Made by a program: the position numbers and the translations under genes. DNA of 64,000 nucleotides from CAZDDI01 sp964504195 (GTDB lineage Bacteria; Chloroflexota; Anaerolineae; B4-G1; SLSP01), in NCBI GenBank assembly GCA_964504195.1, contig CAZDDI010000014.1, positions 1 to 64,000 on the forward strand, given 5' to 3'. Below, piece after piece: positions 1-7,330 of the stretch. Within the stretch, counting starts at the first letter, position 1. Each line of letters starts with the position of its first letter. The notes below the pieces were generated by a model, which saw only the letters and a list, made by a program, of their open reading frames with translations, was not told the DNA's origin and did no database searches.

Positions 1-741
1 CAGGGCCCACAGCCACCTGCGGGACCGCCATGTGGAAGATGCGTCGTCGAGGATAGCCACCAGAAGGGCGAGGGGGCCGGCCATGATCCCCGACTCGTGA
101 GCATACGGGGCCAGGGCAGCCAATCCAATAGCGACGAAAAACCAGCGGAGGCGCCCAGTGTGCCGGTAGGCGAGAGCCGCCAGGGCCGTTCCTAGCATGA
201 GTAGGGTGACAATGGGATGCATGATGGCCGCCACATGGGCGATGGGAAGGGCCGCATAGGGATAACAGGCCAAGAAAAGGGCGGCCACGAGGCCGGCCAG
301 GTCGTAGGCTGCCAGGCCCAAGATGGGGCGGCGCCACCAGGACTCCTGAGAGCGGGGGACCAGCAATCGCCGGGCCAGGCAGCCGGTGAGCACAGCGTTT
401 GTGGCGTGCACGGTCAGGAGGATGGCGTGGGAGGGCAGCGTCGACCCCGGCGCCTGTAGGAGGAACAGGAGCTTGTACAGGATAAAGGGGATGGGGCGAT
501 AGTAGGCGCCCAGGCCTTCGGCGTTGGTCAGAAGCAGGAGAAAGGGACGCGGCTTGACGTGCAAAAAGTGGACGATGTCGTCCCAGAAGTAGGGGTGCGA
601 GAGGGTTTGCCCATAGAGCCCAAACACGACGACAAAGGACAGGATGGTGGTCAGCCAGAAGGTGCGGCGGCCGGCTTTTCTGGTCGGTTCATTGGCTGGG
701 AGGGTAGCTGCCTGTTGGGTTGGCGTCGTGCGCTCCGACAT
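1..741 (-). CDS. GT-C-like multi-pass membrane glycosyltransferase, 3' end outside window (partial)
   Basis: Reading the minus strand from the ATG at 741 gives 247 codons without a stop to the window edge, so only the N-terminal part is present. After a short polar N-terminus there is one membrane segment, then a loop with the acidic pair in FWDDIVHF followed by AYYRPIPF, then several more hydrophobic segments. An acidic pair in the first extracytoplasmic loop and a downstream YRP are typical of GT-C glycosyltransferases and TMTC-like proteins, which use polyprenyl-phosphate sugars. The substrate is unknown. The downstream gene order cannot be seen. The call rests on topology and these two motifs; a polytopic protein of another kind is possible. 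Confidence 0.6.
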   Translation of the reverse strand, partial: MSERTTPTQQAATLPANEPTRKAGRRTFWLTTILSFVVVFGLYGQTLSHPYFWDDIVHFLHVKPRPFLLLLTNAEGLGAYYRPIPFILYKLLFLLQAPGSTLPSHAILLTVHATNAVLTGCLARRLLVPRSQESWWRRPILGLAAYDLAGLVAALFLACYPYAALPIAHVAAIMHPIVTLLMLGTALAALAYRHTGRLRWFFVAIGLAALAPYAHESGIMAGPLALLVAILDDASSTWRSRRWLWAL

Positions 742-889
742 CGTAGCAAGTGCTCCTTGCCTGGCTCCGGGCTGGAATGGGTGGCGCAGTAATGCTCCGG
801 ACACATCAGGTTTCTATTATACCGGATGTTGGGCCCGACGCAAGCCGGATGCAGGCTGGCGCAAGAGGCATGGGTGCCCGCTGCTCGGT

Positions 890-943
890 CGTCGCCCCCG
901 CGAAAGCGGGGGCCTATGGGTTCCCGCATCCGCGGGAACGACG
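890..943. repeat. Two-hairpin palindromic intergenic repeat
   Basis: Two adjacent short hairpins (CCCCCGC-GAAA-GCGGGGG and TTCCCGC-ATCC-GCGGGAA) are enclosed by CGTCG...CGACG ends. This is the form of a REP-type dispersed palindrome common in intergenic DNA of many bacteria. It lies 150 bp upstream of the membrane gene at 1-741 and downstream of the tRNAs. Only one copy is visible in the window. Confidence 0.7.
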
Positions 944-1050
944 GCGCAGGAGCCATCCGCTGGCTGGTTGTTACCCCTGCCCACCTGGGCATGGAAAAGG
1001 TGACGCATGCATCGCCCGGTCGGGTTTTGGCATTGTGGGGTGCCGGCTGA

Positions 1051-1083
1051 TGCCTCCGCGGCAGCAAGCTGCCGCACTCCAAA
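1051..1083. repeat. Short palindrome GCGGCAGC-AA-GCTGCCGC
   Basis: A perfect 8-bp inverted repeat with a 2-nt centre at 1058-1075 lies between the two-hairpin repeat and the tRNA pair. No T-tract follows on either strand, so it is more likely a dispersed palindrome than a terminator. Apart from these hairpins I see no gene in 742-1232. Confidence 0.5.
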
Positions 1084-1151
1084 AGTTGTCGCTGCGGGCG
1101 CACTGTCATCAGCGCGGAGAGGTGATCAATTCGGGGTTTTTTCCCTCATGA

Positions 1152-1228
1152 CAAACAGGCTCCCTTATGACAGGGAGCCTGTTTGCTTTGGTCGGTCTAT
1201 GCTTTCTCTGGGGACCACCGTGGTCCCC
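1152..1228 (-). terminator. Tandem hairpins downstream of the tRNA pair
   Basis: Going down the minus strand after the tRNAs there is first a hairpin at 1210-1228 (GGGGACCA-CCG-TGGTCCCC) and then a 14-bp perfect stem at 1152-1165 / 1172-1185 with a 6-nt loop. Neither has a strong T-run on the minus strand, though a T6 lies on the plus strand upstream at 1135-1141. Position suggests 3' processing or termination of the tRNA transcript. Confidence 0.5.
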
Positions 1229-1232
1229 GTAG

Positions 1233-1304
1233 TGGCGAAGGGCAGATTTGAACTGCCAACCAAGGGCTTATGAGTCCCCTGCTCTGCCATTGAGCTACCT
1301 CGCC
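1233..1304 (-). tRNA. tRNA with CAU anticodon (elongator Met, or Ile2)
   Basis: The minus strand folds as a 72-nt cloverleaf. Acceptor GGCGAGG pairs with CTTCGCC plus discriminator A; the D-arm is GCTC/GAGC; the anticodon loop is CTCATAA (CAT); the T-arm is GGCAG-TTCAAAT-CTGCC. CCA is not encoded. CAT can be elongator Met or, after lysidine modification, Ile2. Pairing with an initiator gene next door favours Met but does not prove it. Confidence 0.9.
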
Positions 1305-1309
1305 GCGAG

Positions 1310-1381
1310 TAGCGGGGGACGGATTCGAACCGCCGACCTTCGGGTTATGAGCCCGACGAGCTGCCACTGCTCCACCCCGCA
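1310..1381 (-). tRNA. Initiator tRNA-fMet(CAU)
   Basis: This is a 72-nt cloverleaf whose anticodon stem is TCGGG-CTCATAA-CCCGA, with the three consecutive G:C pairs diagnostic of initiator tRNA. Positions 1 and 72 do not pair (T1 and T72), keeping the initiator-type open end, although the usual bases are C1 and A72. The D-arm GGAGCAG...AGCTC and the variable region AAGGTC also match initiators. It lies 5 bp from the second CAU tRNA and starts about 5 nt after the predicted transcription start. Confidence 0.92.
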
Positions 1382-1392
1382 TCGTGAGTCAC

Positions 1393-1420
1393 ATTATACA
1401 CGAGGTTGGAAATTCGTCAA
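1393..1420 (-). promoter_or_regulatory. Sigma70-type promoter of the tRNA pair
   Basis: On the minus strand, -35 TTGACG (1415-1420), a 16-bp spacer and -10 TATAAT (1393-1398). The expected start is about 1386, 5 nt before the initiator tRNA. Confidence 0.85.
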
Positions 1421-1454
1421 GGTCGCAACCCAGCCAAAAACCAGCTCGCATTAC

Positions 1455-1670
1455 TTACTCCTGTAGCGCAAGACATGCCGGGCAAATAACGGCTAAGTCC
1501 AGCACAAGTTGTCCACAATGCTCACAGGGTTGCCGTTCCTCAAGGTCATATTCCTCCACAGTCATTTCTATAGCTGCATCAGCAAGGGTGTCTTTGCCAC
1601 ATACAGGGCACAACACTGTATCTTCGGTAATGATGGATATGCAATACGGACAATGCAACCGATAGCCCAT
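1455..1670 (-). CDS. Small double zinc-ribbon protein
   Basis: This 71-residue protein has four Cys pairs: CPYC (8-11), CPVC (21-24), CEHC and CPAC near the end. They form two four-Cys zinc knuckles joined by an acidic linker. A clear AAGGAG site lies 8 nt before the ATG. It is the last gene of the minus-strand run that begins with the PadR-NifX regulator, about 155 bp after the MBL hydrolase. Small zinc ribbons of this type act as metal-binding adaptors or nucleic-acid-binding proteins. No specific function can be given. The Shine-Dalgarno site and the regular Cys spacing make it a real gene. Confidence 0.75.
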   Translation of the reverse strand: MGYRLHCPYCISIITEDTVLCPVCGKDTLADAAIEMTVEEYDLEERQPCEHCGQLVLDLAVICPACLALQE

Positions 1671-1825
1671 GAGTATCTCCTTTCAAAATCGGTAGGCCCA
1701 ACCAACACCTACCTGTTCCATAAACAGTGGCGATGACATCAATCTCCGGCATGAGGCGGGCGGTTTCAGCAAAGAGAACGATAATCTTACTTGTGTGTCA
1801 CCCTTACTGTTGACAAGGATAAGTT

Positions 1826-2674
1826 TCACGCCGCCGGACTCCATCCAAGCACGGTCCCTGCCGGACACGGACGAATCACATCGCTACCCAACGCTTGACG
1901 TAAAACGGAATAAGCTTCCTCACCAGAGCAATGATTGAGGTAGATGTGGCGCAGGGTTCCCCAGCTGGCTAACGTTTGGGCGATGCTATCTAGAGTAGCT
2001 GCATCAGCGCTGACCAGGTGCGTGCCGCCCGCAACCGTAACAATGGGCCGCTGCCATACACGCTGCACATGCTCCAGAGTATTGAGCAACCCGGCGTGAC
2101 AACAACCGCACAACACCACCAACCCGGCAGTACTTTCCACCACCAACGAGAGATCGTCGCGGTAAAGATCAGCGGTATAGCCCCCCCCGGCGCGGATCTC
2201 CTGTAGGGAAACGTAGCCGCCGGGATGAGGACGCTCGGCAATCACGCCAGTGGTCCACACGCCAGGGAGTACCTGCTGCGGCATATCGTTCAAATACAAT
2301 GTGAAGTGCGCGTGTAACCAATCCGCATTCACTGACAAACCGATGGAGCGCCGTTCTCCGGTACTGTGGGAGAAACGTTCGCGCAGCAGGTCGCCATTGG
2401 CGTAAAGGGGTAATCTCGGCACGAGGCGCTCAGCAAGGGCAAGCAAACCACCCGTATGATCATAGTGGGCATGACTAAGTAGCAAGGCCTGAAGCGTAGC
2501 TGCATCCAGGCCCAGCGCATCCAGATTGTGCAATAACACCGTGCCGCTCTGCCCCGTATCAAACAGCAGCGCGCCAGTTTCTGTCTCGATCCAAAAGGCT
2601 AGACCATGCTCGGCCCATAAATGGCTGCTACGTTGCGCAGCATTATCCACCACACAGATAATCTTAAATCCCAT
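1826..2674 (-). CDS. MBL-fold metallo-hydrolase
   Basis: This 282-residue protein carries the metallo-beta-lactamase motif HAHYDHTGG (about 88-96), preceded by the typical DTGQSG strand, then a later CGCCHAG segment (the third metal His) and a C-terminal LNHCSG. The domain resembles the subgroup annotated as 7,8-dihydropterin-6-methyl-4-(beta-D-ribofuranosyl)-aminobenzene-5'-phosphate synthase-like hydrolases, often found beside NifX-like genes in anaerobes and archaea. The start is set by GGGAG upstream of ATG 2674. It lies 91 bp downstream of the NifX gene. The substrate is unknown, and the residues for a binuclear metal site appear complete. Confidence 0.85.
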   Translation of the reverse strand: MGFKIICVVDNAAQRSSHLWAEHGLAFWIETETGALLFDTGQSGTVLLHNLDALGLDAATLQALLLSHAHYDHTGGLLALAERLVPRLPLYANGDLLRERFSHSTGERRSIGLSVNADWLHAHFTLYLNDMPQQVLPGVWTTGVIAERPHPGGYVSLQEIRAGGGYTADLYRDDLSLVVESTAGLVVLCGCCHAGLLNTLEHVQRVWQRPIVTVAGGTHLVSADAATLDSIAQTLASWGTLRHIYLNHCSGEEAYSVLRQALGSDVIRPCPAGTVLGWSPAA

Positions 2675-2707
2675 TTCTGGCTCCCTAGAAGTAACTGGGA
2701 AATCGGT

Positions 2708-2746
2708 GAGCCGTGAAATGACGTACAGAGTTACGGATCACGGCTC
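2708..2746 (-). promoter_or_regulatory. Intergenic stem-loop between nifX-like and MBL genes
   Basis: A 9-bp inverted repeat (GAGCCGTGA / TCACGGCTC) with a 21-nt loop fills most of the gap before the MBL gene's ribosome site. It could be an attenuator or an RNA-processing structure within the operon; no T-tract follows. Confidence 0.35.
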
Positions 2747-2765
2747 CAAAATCAACAATCTAAAA

Positions 2766-3140
2766 TTAAGCATGCCCATGTTCAATGCTCTCGTCACACG
2801 GGGCTGCACCGTGCAGCCCGCCGGCGAGATAAAGCGCCAAGGATTCACCCACAATACCAGCGGCGCCGGTAGCCGGCTCAATGCCGTAGTCACGGAAGAA
2901 AGCCACCGCACGTCCCCCCATGCCCCCAGCGAGCATCACTTGCGCCCCCAAAGTATGGATAAATTCGGGGATCTGACCGGGTTCGTGGTTGGGGTAATAA
3001 GGATTGGCGATGGTTTGCACCGTGCGCACTACCCCACCTTCGATATCCGCCACCACGAAGTACGGGCAACGCCCAAAGTGAGGGCTGATTTGGGCCTCCA
3101 GACCATTAGCATCTAACACAGCAATTGCAATTTTCGTCAT
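2766..3140 (-). CDS. NifX/NifB-type dinitrogenase cofactor-binding domain protein
   Basis: This 124-residue single-domain protein shows the family's features: start MTKIAIAVLDANGLEAQISPH, then FGRCPYFVV, and LGAQVMLAGGMGGRAVAFF in the second half, with a His-containing tail. Homologues in nitrogen fixers bind Fe-Mo cofactor precursors; outside nitrogenase clusters they are thought to bind Fe-S or other metal clusters. No nif genes are visible here, so a role in nitrogen fixation is not supported. GGAG lies before ATG 3140. It follows the PadR-NifX gene by 42 bp and precedes the MBL hydrolase, so a shared metal-cluster pathway is plausible. Confidence 0.85.
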   Translation of the reverse strand: MTKIAIAVLDANGLEAQISPHFGRCPYFVVADIEGGVVRTVQTIANPYYPNHEPGQIPEFIHTLGAQVMLAGGMGGRAVAFFRDYGIEPATGAAGIVGESLALYLAGGLHGAAPCDESIEHGHA

Positions 3141-3182
3141 TATGAGAGCTCCTTTCCAAAATTTGTCATCAACAACATCAAC

Positions 3183-3929
3183 CTAGAGCCGGGTCAAGCG
3201 TTTGGACTGAAAGGCCTGAAGTGCCTCGCGCACGGTTGCACCTTCCAATACATACGTAGAGACACCAGCTGACTTGATCAAGCCAAATGCTTTAGGCCCT
3301 AAACTACGCGCCAAGATAGCATCCACGCCCTTTTGCAAGACCAATTGCGCAGCCTGCACCCCGGCACCGCCAGAAACGTTAACGGCTGGGTTAGGCAAAA
3401 CTTCAAACTCCAACGTTACCGGATCAACAAAAATAAAAGTCTGACAGCGTCCGAAAACCGGGCTGGTGGGGGCATCCAAATCAGCCCCATTAGCAGGAAT
3501 GACTAAGCGCCTGATAACCTCCTCGGTAATAGCTGGGAATGTTGGCACATCCAGTTCATGCTCCGCAACAAGGTCTTCGTACAGGGCCAAGAAGTATCCA
3601 ATCACCTGGCGTGTGTCTTGTAGCTGTGTGACGCAACAATGTAGCACCTCGCGCCCGATAGAAGTGAGGGCGTAGACACGACGCGGTGGCCCGAGCGTAT
3701 CCTCCGCATCTGTGGTAGAAGTCACCCAACCTTGCGTTTCCATTTCACGCAAGGCGCGATATACTACAGTAGGGGCGAGAAATTCCAGGCCGAACTCAGG
3801 CAAACGCCCCAAGAGCGTGTAACCATGAGCCGGAGATTGTTCCAGCAAAAGCAGTAACGCCGGATCGAGAAATTGCCCCATCCGCCGATTACAGCCGCGG
3901 CCACCACATTGTTGTCCACGATTGCGCAT
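3183..3929 (-). CDS. PadR-family transcriptional regulator fused to a NifX-like domain
   Basis: This 248-residue protein has a Cys-rich N-terminus (QQCGGRGCNRR), a PadR winged helix (about 15-90: LLLLLEQSPAHGYTLL, then PTVVYRALREMETQGWV) and a linker. A C-terminal NifX-like domain (about 130-245) follows, with FGRCQTFIFVDP and VDAILARSLGPKAFGLI. The ATG at 3929 is preferred over one 12 nt upstream because GGAGG (3935-3939) lies just before it and the predicted transcript starts near 3939. The fusion suggests a repressor whose DNA binding responds to a metal cluster or cofactor; that is inference. It probably controls its own operon through the inverted repeat over its -10 box. Confidence 0.85.
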   Translation of the reverse strand: MRNRGQQCGGRGCNRRMGQFLDPALLLLLEQSPAHGYTLLGRLPEFGLEFLAPTVVYRALREMETQGWVTSTTDAEDTLGPPRRVYALTSIGREVLHCCVTQLQDTRQVIGYFLALYEDLVAEHELDVPTFPAITEEVIRRLVIPANGADLDAPTSPVFGRCQTFIFVDPVTLEFEVLPNPAVNVSGGAGVQAAQLVLQKGVDAILARSLGPKAFGLIKSAGVSTYVLEGATVREALQAFQSKRLTRL

Positions 3930-3943
3930 GTGTGCCTCCATTT

Positions 3944-3973
3944 ACAGTATAGCATCTACTGTCACAATGTCAA
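3944..3973 (-). promoter_or_regulatory. Promoter with overlapping operator-like inverted repeat
   Basis: On the minus strand, -35 TTGACA (3968-3973), a 16-bp spacer and -10 TATACT (3946-3951). A 19-bp inverted repeat, ACAGTA-N7-TACTGT (3944-3962), covers the -10 and part of the spacer. This is a good position for steric repression by the PadR-type product encoded immediately downstream. Confidence 0.75.
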
Positions 3974-4248
3974 TAGTATGCACTCAGGGGGTATCCGTCA
4001 TTTTTTTGCGAAACGGGTATGTGACCCACATGCCCTTTCTGAAACGCAGGGAAAGACATTTTTTACTGCCTCCCCAGCGCAGACGCCGAGGAGGGCACAA
4101 AGTAAGGGTAAATTCCGGTCTTGCTCAAATCCTTACCACTGGCGTGAAAAAGTGACGCGTGCACTATGTTCGGAGCTACGCATCACTTCTTCTGCGTTTT
4201 AAGAACCTCACACCAATCATACACGAAGTGCTAAAGTACAGATTGTGT
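3974..4248. other. Gene-free spacer between the PadR promoter and the end of ppgK
   Basis: I see no open frame with a credible start and ribosome site here, and no strong terminator for ppgK. Confidence 0.5.
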
Positions 4249-4992
4249 TTACTTCGGATGCAACGACCGGGCCACTAGCGCCGCCCCCACCACCCCGGCC
4301 TCGTTGAGCAGCTGAGCTGGAATGACCTCAGTGCTAATATCCAAATGCGCTGCAAAGCGAGGAAATTTCTTACTCGCGCCGCCCCCCAAGATGATGAGAT
4401 CAGGCCAAAGCAATACCTCTAACCGCTGCAAATACCGGTTAAAGCGCACCGCCCATGCGTCCCAGGCAAGCCCCTCGCGCTTGCGAGCCGCATCCGTGGC
4501 TTGCAACTCCGCATCGGCGCCGTCCATCTCGATATGGCCCAGCTCAGTGTTGGGCAGCAGATGCCCGTCTGTAAATAAGGCTGTCCCCAATCCTGTACCT
4601 ACGGTCACAATGAGTACCACGCCAGAACGTCCCCGACCGGCTCCGAACGTCATCTCAGCCAGACCCGCCGCATCCGCATCATTCAGCGCCCGCACCGGGC
4701 AACCGGTCGCCGTGGCGAACAGAGCTGACACGTCCACACCAATCCAGCGCTTGTCTATGTTCGCAGCAGTCATCGCCACACCCTGACGAAGCGCAGCAGG
4801 GAAACCACAGCCGATAGGCCCCTGCCATGCGAAATACTTTGCGACAGCTGCGACTGTTTCAGCCACAGCTGTGGGGGTGGCCGGCTGAGGCGTTTTTAGC
4901 CGGTAGCGCTCGGCCAGCAGCTCCCCGCTGTTAAGGTCTACGGGCGCGCCCTTGATGCCAGACCCACCAATATCAATGCCGAGTATGTCCAT
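4249..4992 (-). CDS. ppgK: Polyphosphate glucokinase (ROK family)
   Basis: This 247-residue ROK kinase phosphorylates glucose, using polyphosphate (and commonly ATP) as donor. It shows the phosphate-binding start DIGGSGIKG (6-14), the sugar loop GFPAALRQG, the catalytic LNDADAAGLAE, and the segment TVGTGLGTALFTDGHLLPN followed by TELGHIE, which is characteristic of the polyphosphate-using subgroup. AGGAGG lies before ATG 4992. It is divergent from ppk1, 180 bp away, so the polymer's maker and one of its users share an intergenic region. Length and motifs are complete. Confidence 0.9.
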   Translation of the reverse strand: MDILGIDIGGSGIKGAPVDLNSGELLAERYRLKTPQPATPTAVAETVAAVAKYFAWQGPIGCGFPAALRQGVAMTAANIDKRWIGVDVSALFATATGCPVRALNDADAAGLAEMTFGAGRGRSGVVLIVTVGTGLGTALFTDGHLLPNTELGHIEMDGADAELQATDAARKREGLAWDAWAVRFNRYLQRLEVLLWPDLIILGGGASKKFPRFAAHLDISTEVIPAQLLNEAGVVGAALVARSLHPK

Positions 4993-5035
4993 GAGGCCTC
5001 CTGCGGATTCTGTTGTGAGTTCAAGTATGCGTTCT

Positions 5036-5065
5036 AATCACATTTCACATTCCACGCTTCACGTC
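5036..5065. repeat. Degenerate ACGTTTCACG-type intergenic motif
   Basis: The TTCACATTCCACGCTTCACG stretch resembles similar TTCACGC/ACGTGAA-rich stretches in six other gaps (22845, 43051, 50861, 55460, 58991 and 60356). It is imperfect and of unknown role. Confidence 0.4.
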
Positions 5066-5102
5066 TATTTGTACGCCAAATACTAAAAAGTGCAACCACG
5101 CC

Positions 5103-5131
5103 TTGCCTTGAAGTAAAAGTTAGCGTAAAAT
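5103..5131 (+). promoter_or_regulatory. Candidate promoter of ppk1
   Basis: TTGCCT (5103-5108), a 17-bp spacer and TAAAAT (5126-5131), with the expected start near 5138 and the ppk1 ATG at 5175. The -10 is good and the -35 weak. Confidence 0.5.
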
Positions 5132-5174
5132 GAAGGAAACCATACGCTGCTTCAAAAACATACGAGGTGACAGA

Positions 5175-7316
5175 ATGTCCCCAAGCGACGACTCGAAACA
5201 CAAGGCTACAACGCCCGATCTTGACAGCCCCGCACTCTACATCAACCGTGAGCTCAGCCAGCTGGAATTCAACAAGCGCGTGCTGGAAGAAGCCCACGAT
5301 AAACAACACCCGCTACTAGAACGGGTCAAACTCCTGGGGATCTTTGCTAACAACCTCGATGAGTTCTTTATGATTCGCGTCTCCGGCCTACGTCGGCAGC
5401 TCGCGGCCGGCGTGCTTGAAGCCCCGCCCGACGGTATGAGCGCCGCTGAACAGCTGGCCGCTATCCGCAAGGAATTACTGCCCAATCTGGAGCGCCAAAC
5501 GGAATGTTGGCGCAACGAGCTACTGCCTAAACTAAAACAAGCGGGCATTGAAGTCTTACACTACCATGAGCTCAAGAAGAAGCAAGGTAAACTACTGGGG
5601 CAATACTTCGAGCAGGAAATTTTCCCAGCCCTCACCCCTCTGGCTTTCGATCCGGCCCACCCTTTCCCGCACATCTCCAATCTAAGCCTTAACCTGGCTG
5701 TCGTGATCAACGATCCTGTCCATGGGGAACGCTTCGCCCGCCTCAAGGTCCCGAACGTCTTTCCTCGGTTGATCCCGATACCTACAGAGGAATCCGCGAA
5801 CAGCTACGAGAGTCTGGGGTTAGCGAAGAACACGTCTACCAGCTTTGTGTGGATCGAAGAGGTCATTGCCGCGAACCTGGCCCTGCTCTTCCCAGGACTG
5901 GAGATCACTGCGGCGTATCCATTCCGAATCACCCGCGATGCCGATTTGGAAATCGAAGGTGACGAAGCCGCCGACTTGCTGACCAGCATCGAAGAGGGGA
6001 TGACCCAGCGTCAGTTTGGCTCGGCTGTGCGCCTGGAAATAGGTCATAATGTCCCGGAACATACCCGCAAATTGCTCATCGAGAACCTGCAAATCGCACC
6101 CTACCAAATCTACACCGTAGATCCGCCGATGGGCATGGCGGATTTGCTTGAGCTCACCAAGATCAACCGCCCCGATCTCAAGGATGCCCCTTTCTTGCCA
6201 GCCACACCGCCGCCCTTTACCACTGGGGAGAGCTATTTCTCGATCCTGCGGCGCAGGAACGTGCTACTGTACCATCCCTACGACAGCTTCAACCCTGTGG
6301 TGGACTTCATCCAAGAAGCCGCGCGCGATCCACAAGTCATCGCGATCAAACAAACACTGTACCGTGTGGGGCAAAATTCACCAGTGGTGAATGCTCTGCT
6401 CGAAGCTCGCGAGGAACACGGCAAGCAAGTGGCGGTGCTAGTAGAGCTCAAGGCACGCTTTGATGAGGAAAACAACATCGTGTGGGCACGCGCGTTGGAG
6501 CGCGCGGGGGTACATGTGACCTACGGCCTGGTGGGCCTCAAAACACACGCTAAAATCTGCCTGGTGGTACGCCGCGAGCGGGACGGCATTGTGCGCTACG
6601 TCCACATGAGCACGGGCAATTACAACGCGGCCACCGCCCGTATGTACACCGATTTAGGGTACTTCACCTGCGATCCCGACATCGGCGCGGATGCCTCAGA
6701 TATATTCAATGCGCTCACCGGCTATTCGCGTAAGGAGACCTATCGCAAACTCATGGTAGCACCGGGCCAGATGCGACAACTGTTGATTGAGCGCATCGAA
6801 CGTGAAATAGCCCATCACGAAAAACATAGAAATGGCTACATCGCCTTCAAGATGAATTCACTGGTGGATAAAGACTGCATCAAGGCGCTCTACCGCGCCT
6901 CACAGTCAGGAGTAAAGATTGATCTCCAAGTGCGTGGCATCTGTTGTTTGCGCCCTGGCGTGCCGGGCGTGAGCGAGACGATTACGGTCACATCCATCGT
7001 GGGCCGCTTTCTGGAGCATACCCGCATCTATTATTTCCACAATAACGGACAGGAAGAGGTATGGCTGGGCAGCGCCGACCTGATGCCCCGCAATCTCGAT
7101 CGCCGCATGGAGACACTGTTCCCGATAGAGGATCTACAGATCAAGACAGCACTACGCGAGTATATCCTCAAAGTTCATCTGCAAGACAATGCGCAGTCCC
7201 GCCAGCTAAGCGCAGATGGCAGCTACGAACGGCTGCGCCCCAAAGCCAAAGAACTGGAACTCAATTCGCAGCTATGGATGATTGAACATCGCGGTATGTG
7301 GAATCTTGAAGATTAA
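5175..7316 (+). CDS. ppk1: Polyphosphate kinase 1
   Basis: This 713-residue enzyme reversibly transfers the gamma phosphate of ATP onto polyphosphate. Domains run N (LYINRELSQLEFNKRVLEEA at the start), H, and two phospholipase-D-like catalytic halves. The autophosphorylated His is in LKTHAKICLVVRR (about 458). The second catalytic His is in RIYYFHNNG (about 622), followed by LGSADLMPRNLDRR. The start at 5175 is chosen because GAGGTG lies just upstream; an ATG 45 nt earlier has no such site. It is separated by only 14 bp from the phosphoesterase gene, indicating an operon. Length is normal for PPK1 and no key residue is missing. Confidence 0.95.
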   Translation: MSPSDDSKHKATTPDLDSPALYINRELSQLEFNKRVLEEAHDKQHPLLERVKLLGIFANNLDEFFMIRVSGLRRQLAAGVLEAPPDGMSAAEQLAAIRKELLPNLERQTECWRNELLPKLKQAGIEVLHYHELKKKQGKLLGQYFEQEIFPALTPLAFDPAHPFPHISNLSLNLAVVINDPVHGERFARLKVPNVFPRLIPIPTEESANSYESLGLAKNTSTSFVWIEEVIAANLALLFPGLEITAAYPFRITRDADLEIEGDEAADLLTSIEEGMTQRQFGSAVRLEIGHNVPEHTRKLLIENLQIAPYQIYTVDPPMGMADLLELTKINRPDLKDAPFLPATPPPFTTGESYFSILRRRNVLLYHPYDSFNPVVDFIQEAARDPQVIAIKQTLYRVGQNSPVVNALLEAREEHGKQVAVLVELKARFDEENNIVWARALERAGVHVTYGLVGLKTHAKICLVVRRERDGIVRYVHMSTGNYNAATARMYTDLGYFTCDPDIGADASDIFNALTGYSRKETYRKLMVAPGQMRQLLIERIEREIAHHEKHRNGYIAFKMNSLVDKDCIKALYRASQSGVKIDLQVRGICCLRPGVPGVSETITVTSIVGRFLEHTRIYYFHNNGQEEVWLGSADLMPRNLDRRMETLFPIEDLQIKTALREYILKVHLQDNAQSRQLSADGSYERLRPKAKELELNSQLWMIEHRGMWNLED

Positions 7317-7330
7317 CGGGAGGGAGCGTC

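Noticed and set aside
1683..1825. Coding remnant between the MBL and zinc-ribbon genes
   Set aside because: One minus-strand frame gives a protein-like stretch (KIIVLFAETARLMPEIDVIA) but with no start or recognisable family, so I do not call it.
1826..3929. Nitrogen-fixation cluster
   Set aside because: Only NifX-like domains occur; nifH, nifD, nifK, nifE, nifN and NifB radical-SAM parts are not present.
5130..5174. Upstream ATG for ppk1 adding 15 residues
   Set aside because: No ribosome site there and the start overlaps the predicted -10 box; the ATG at 5175 has GAGGTG.
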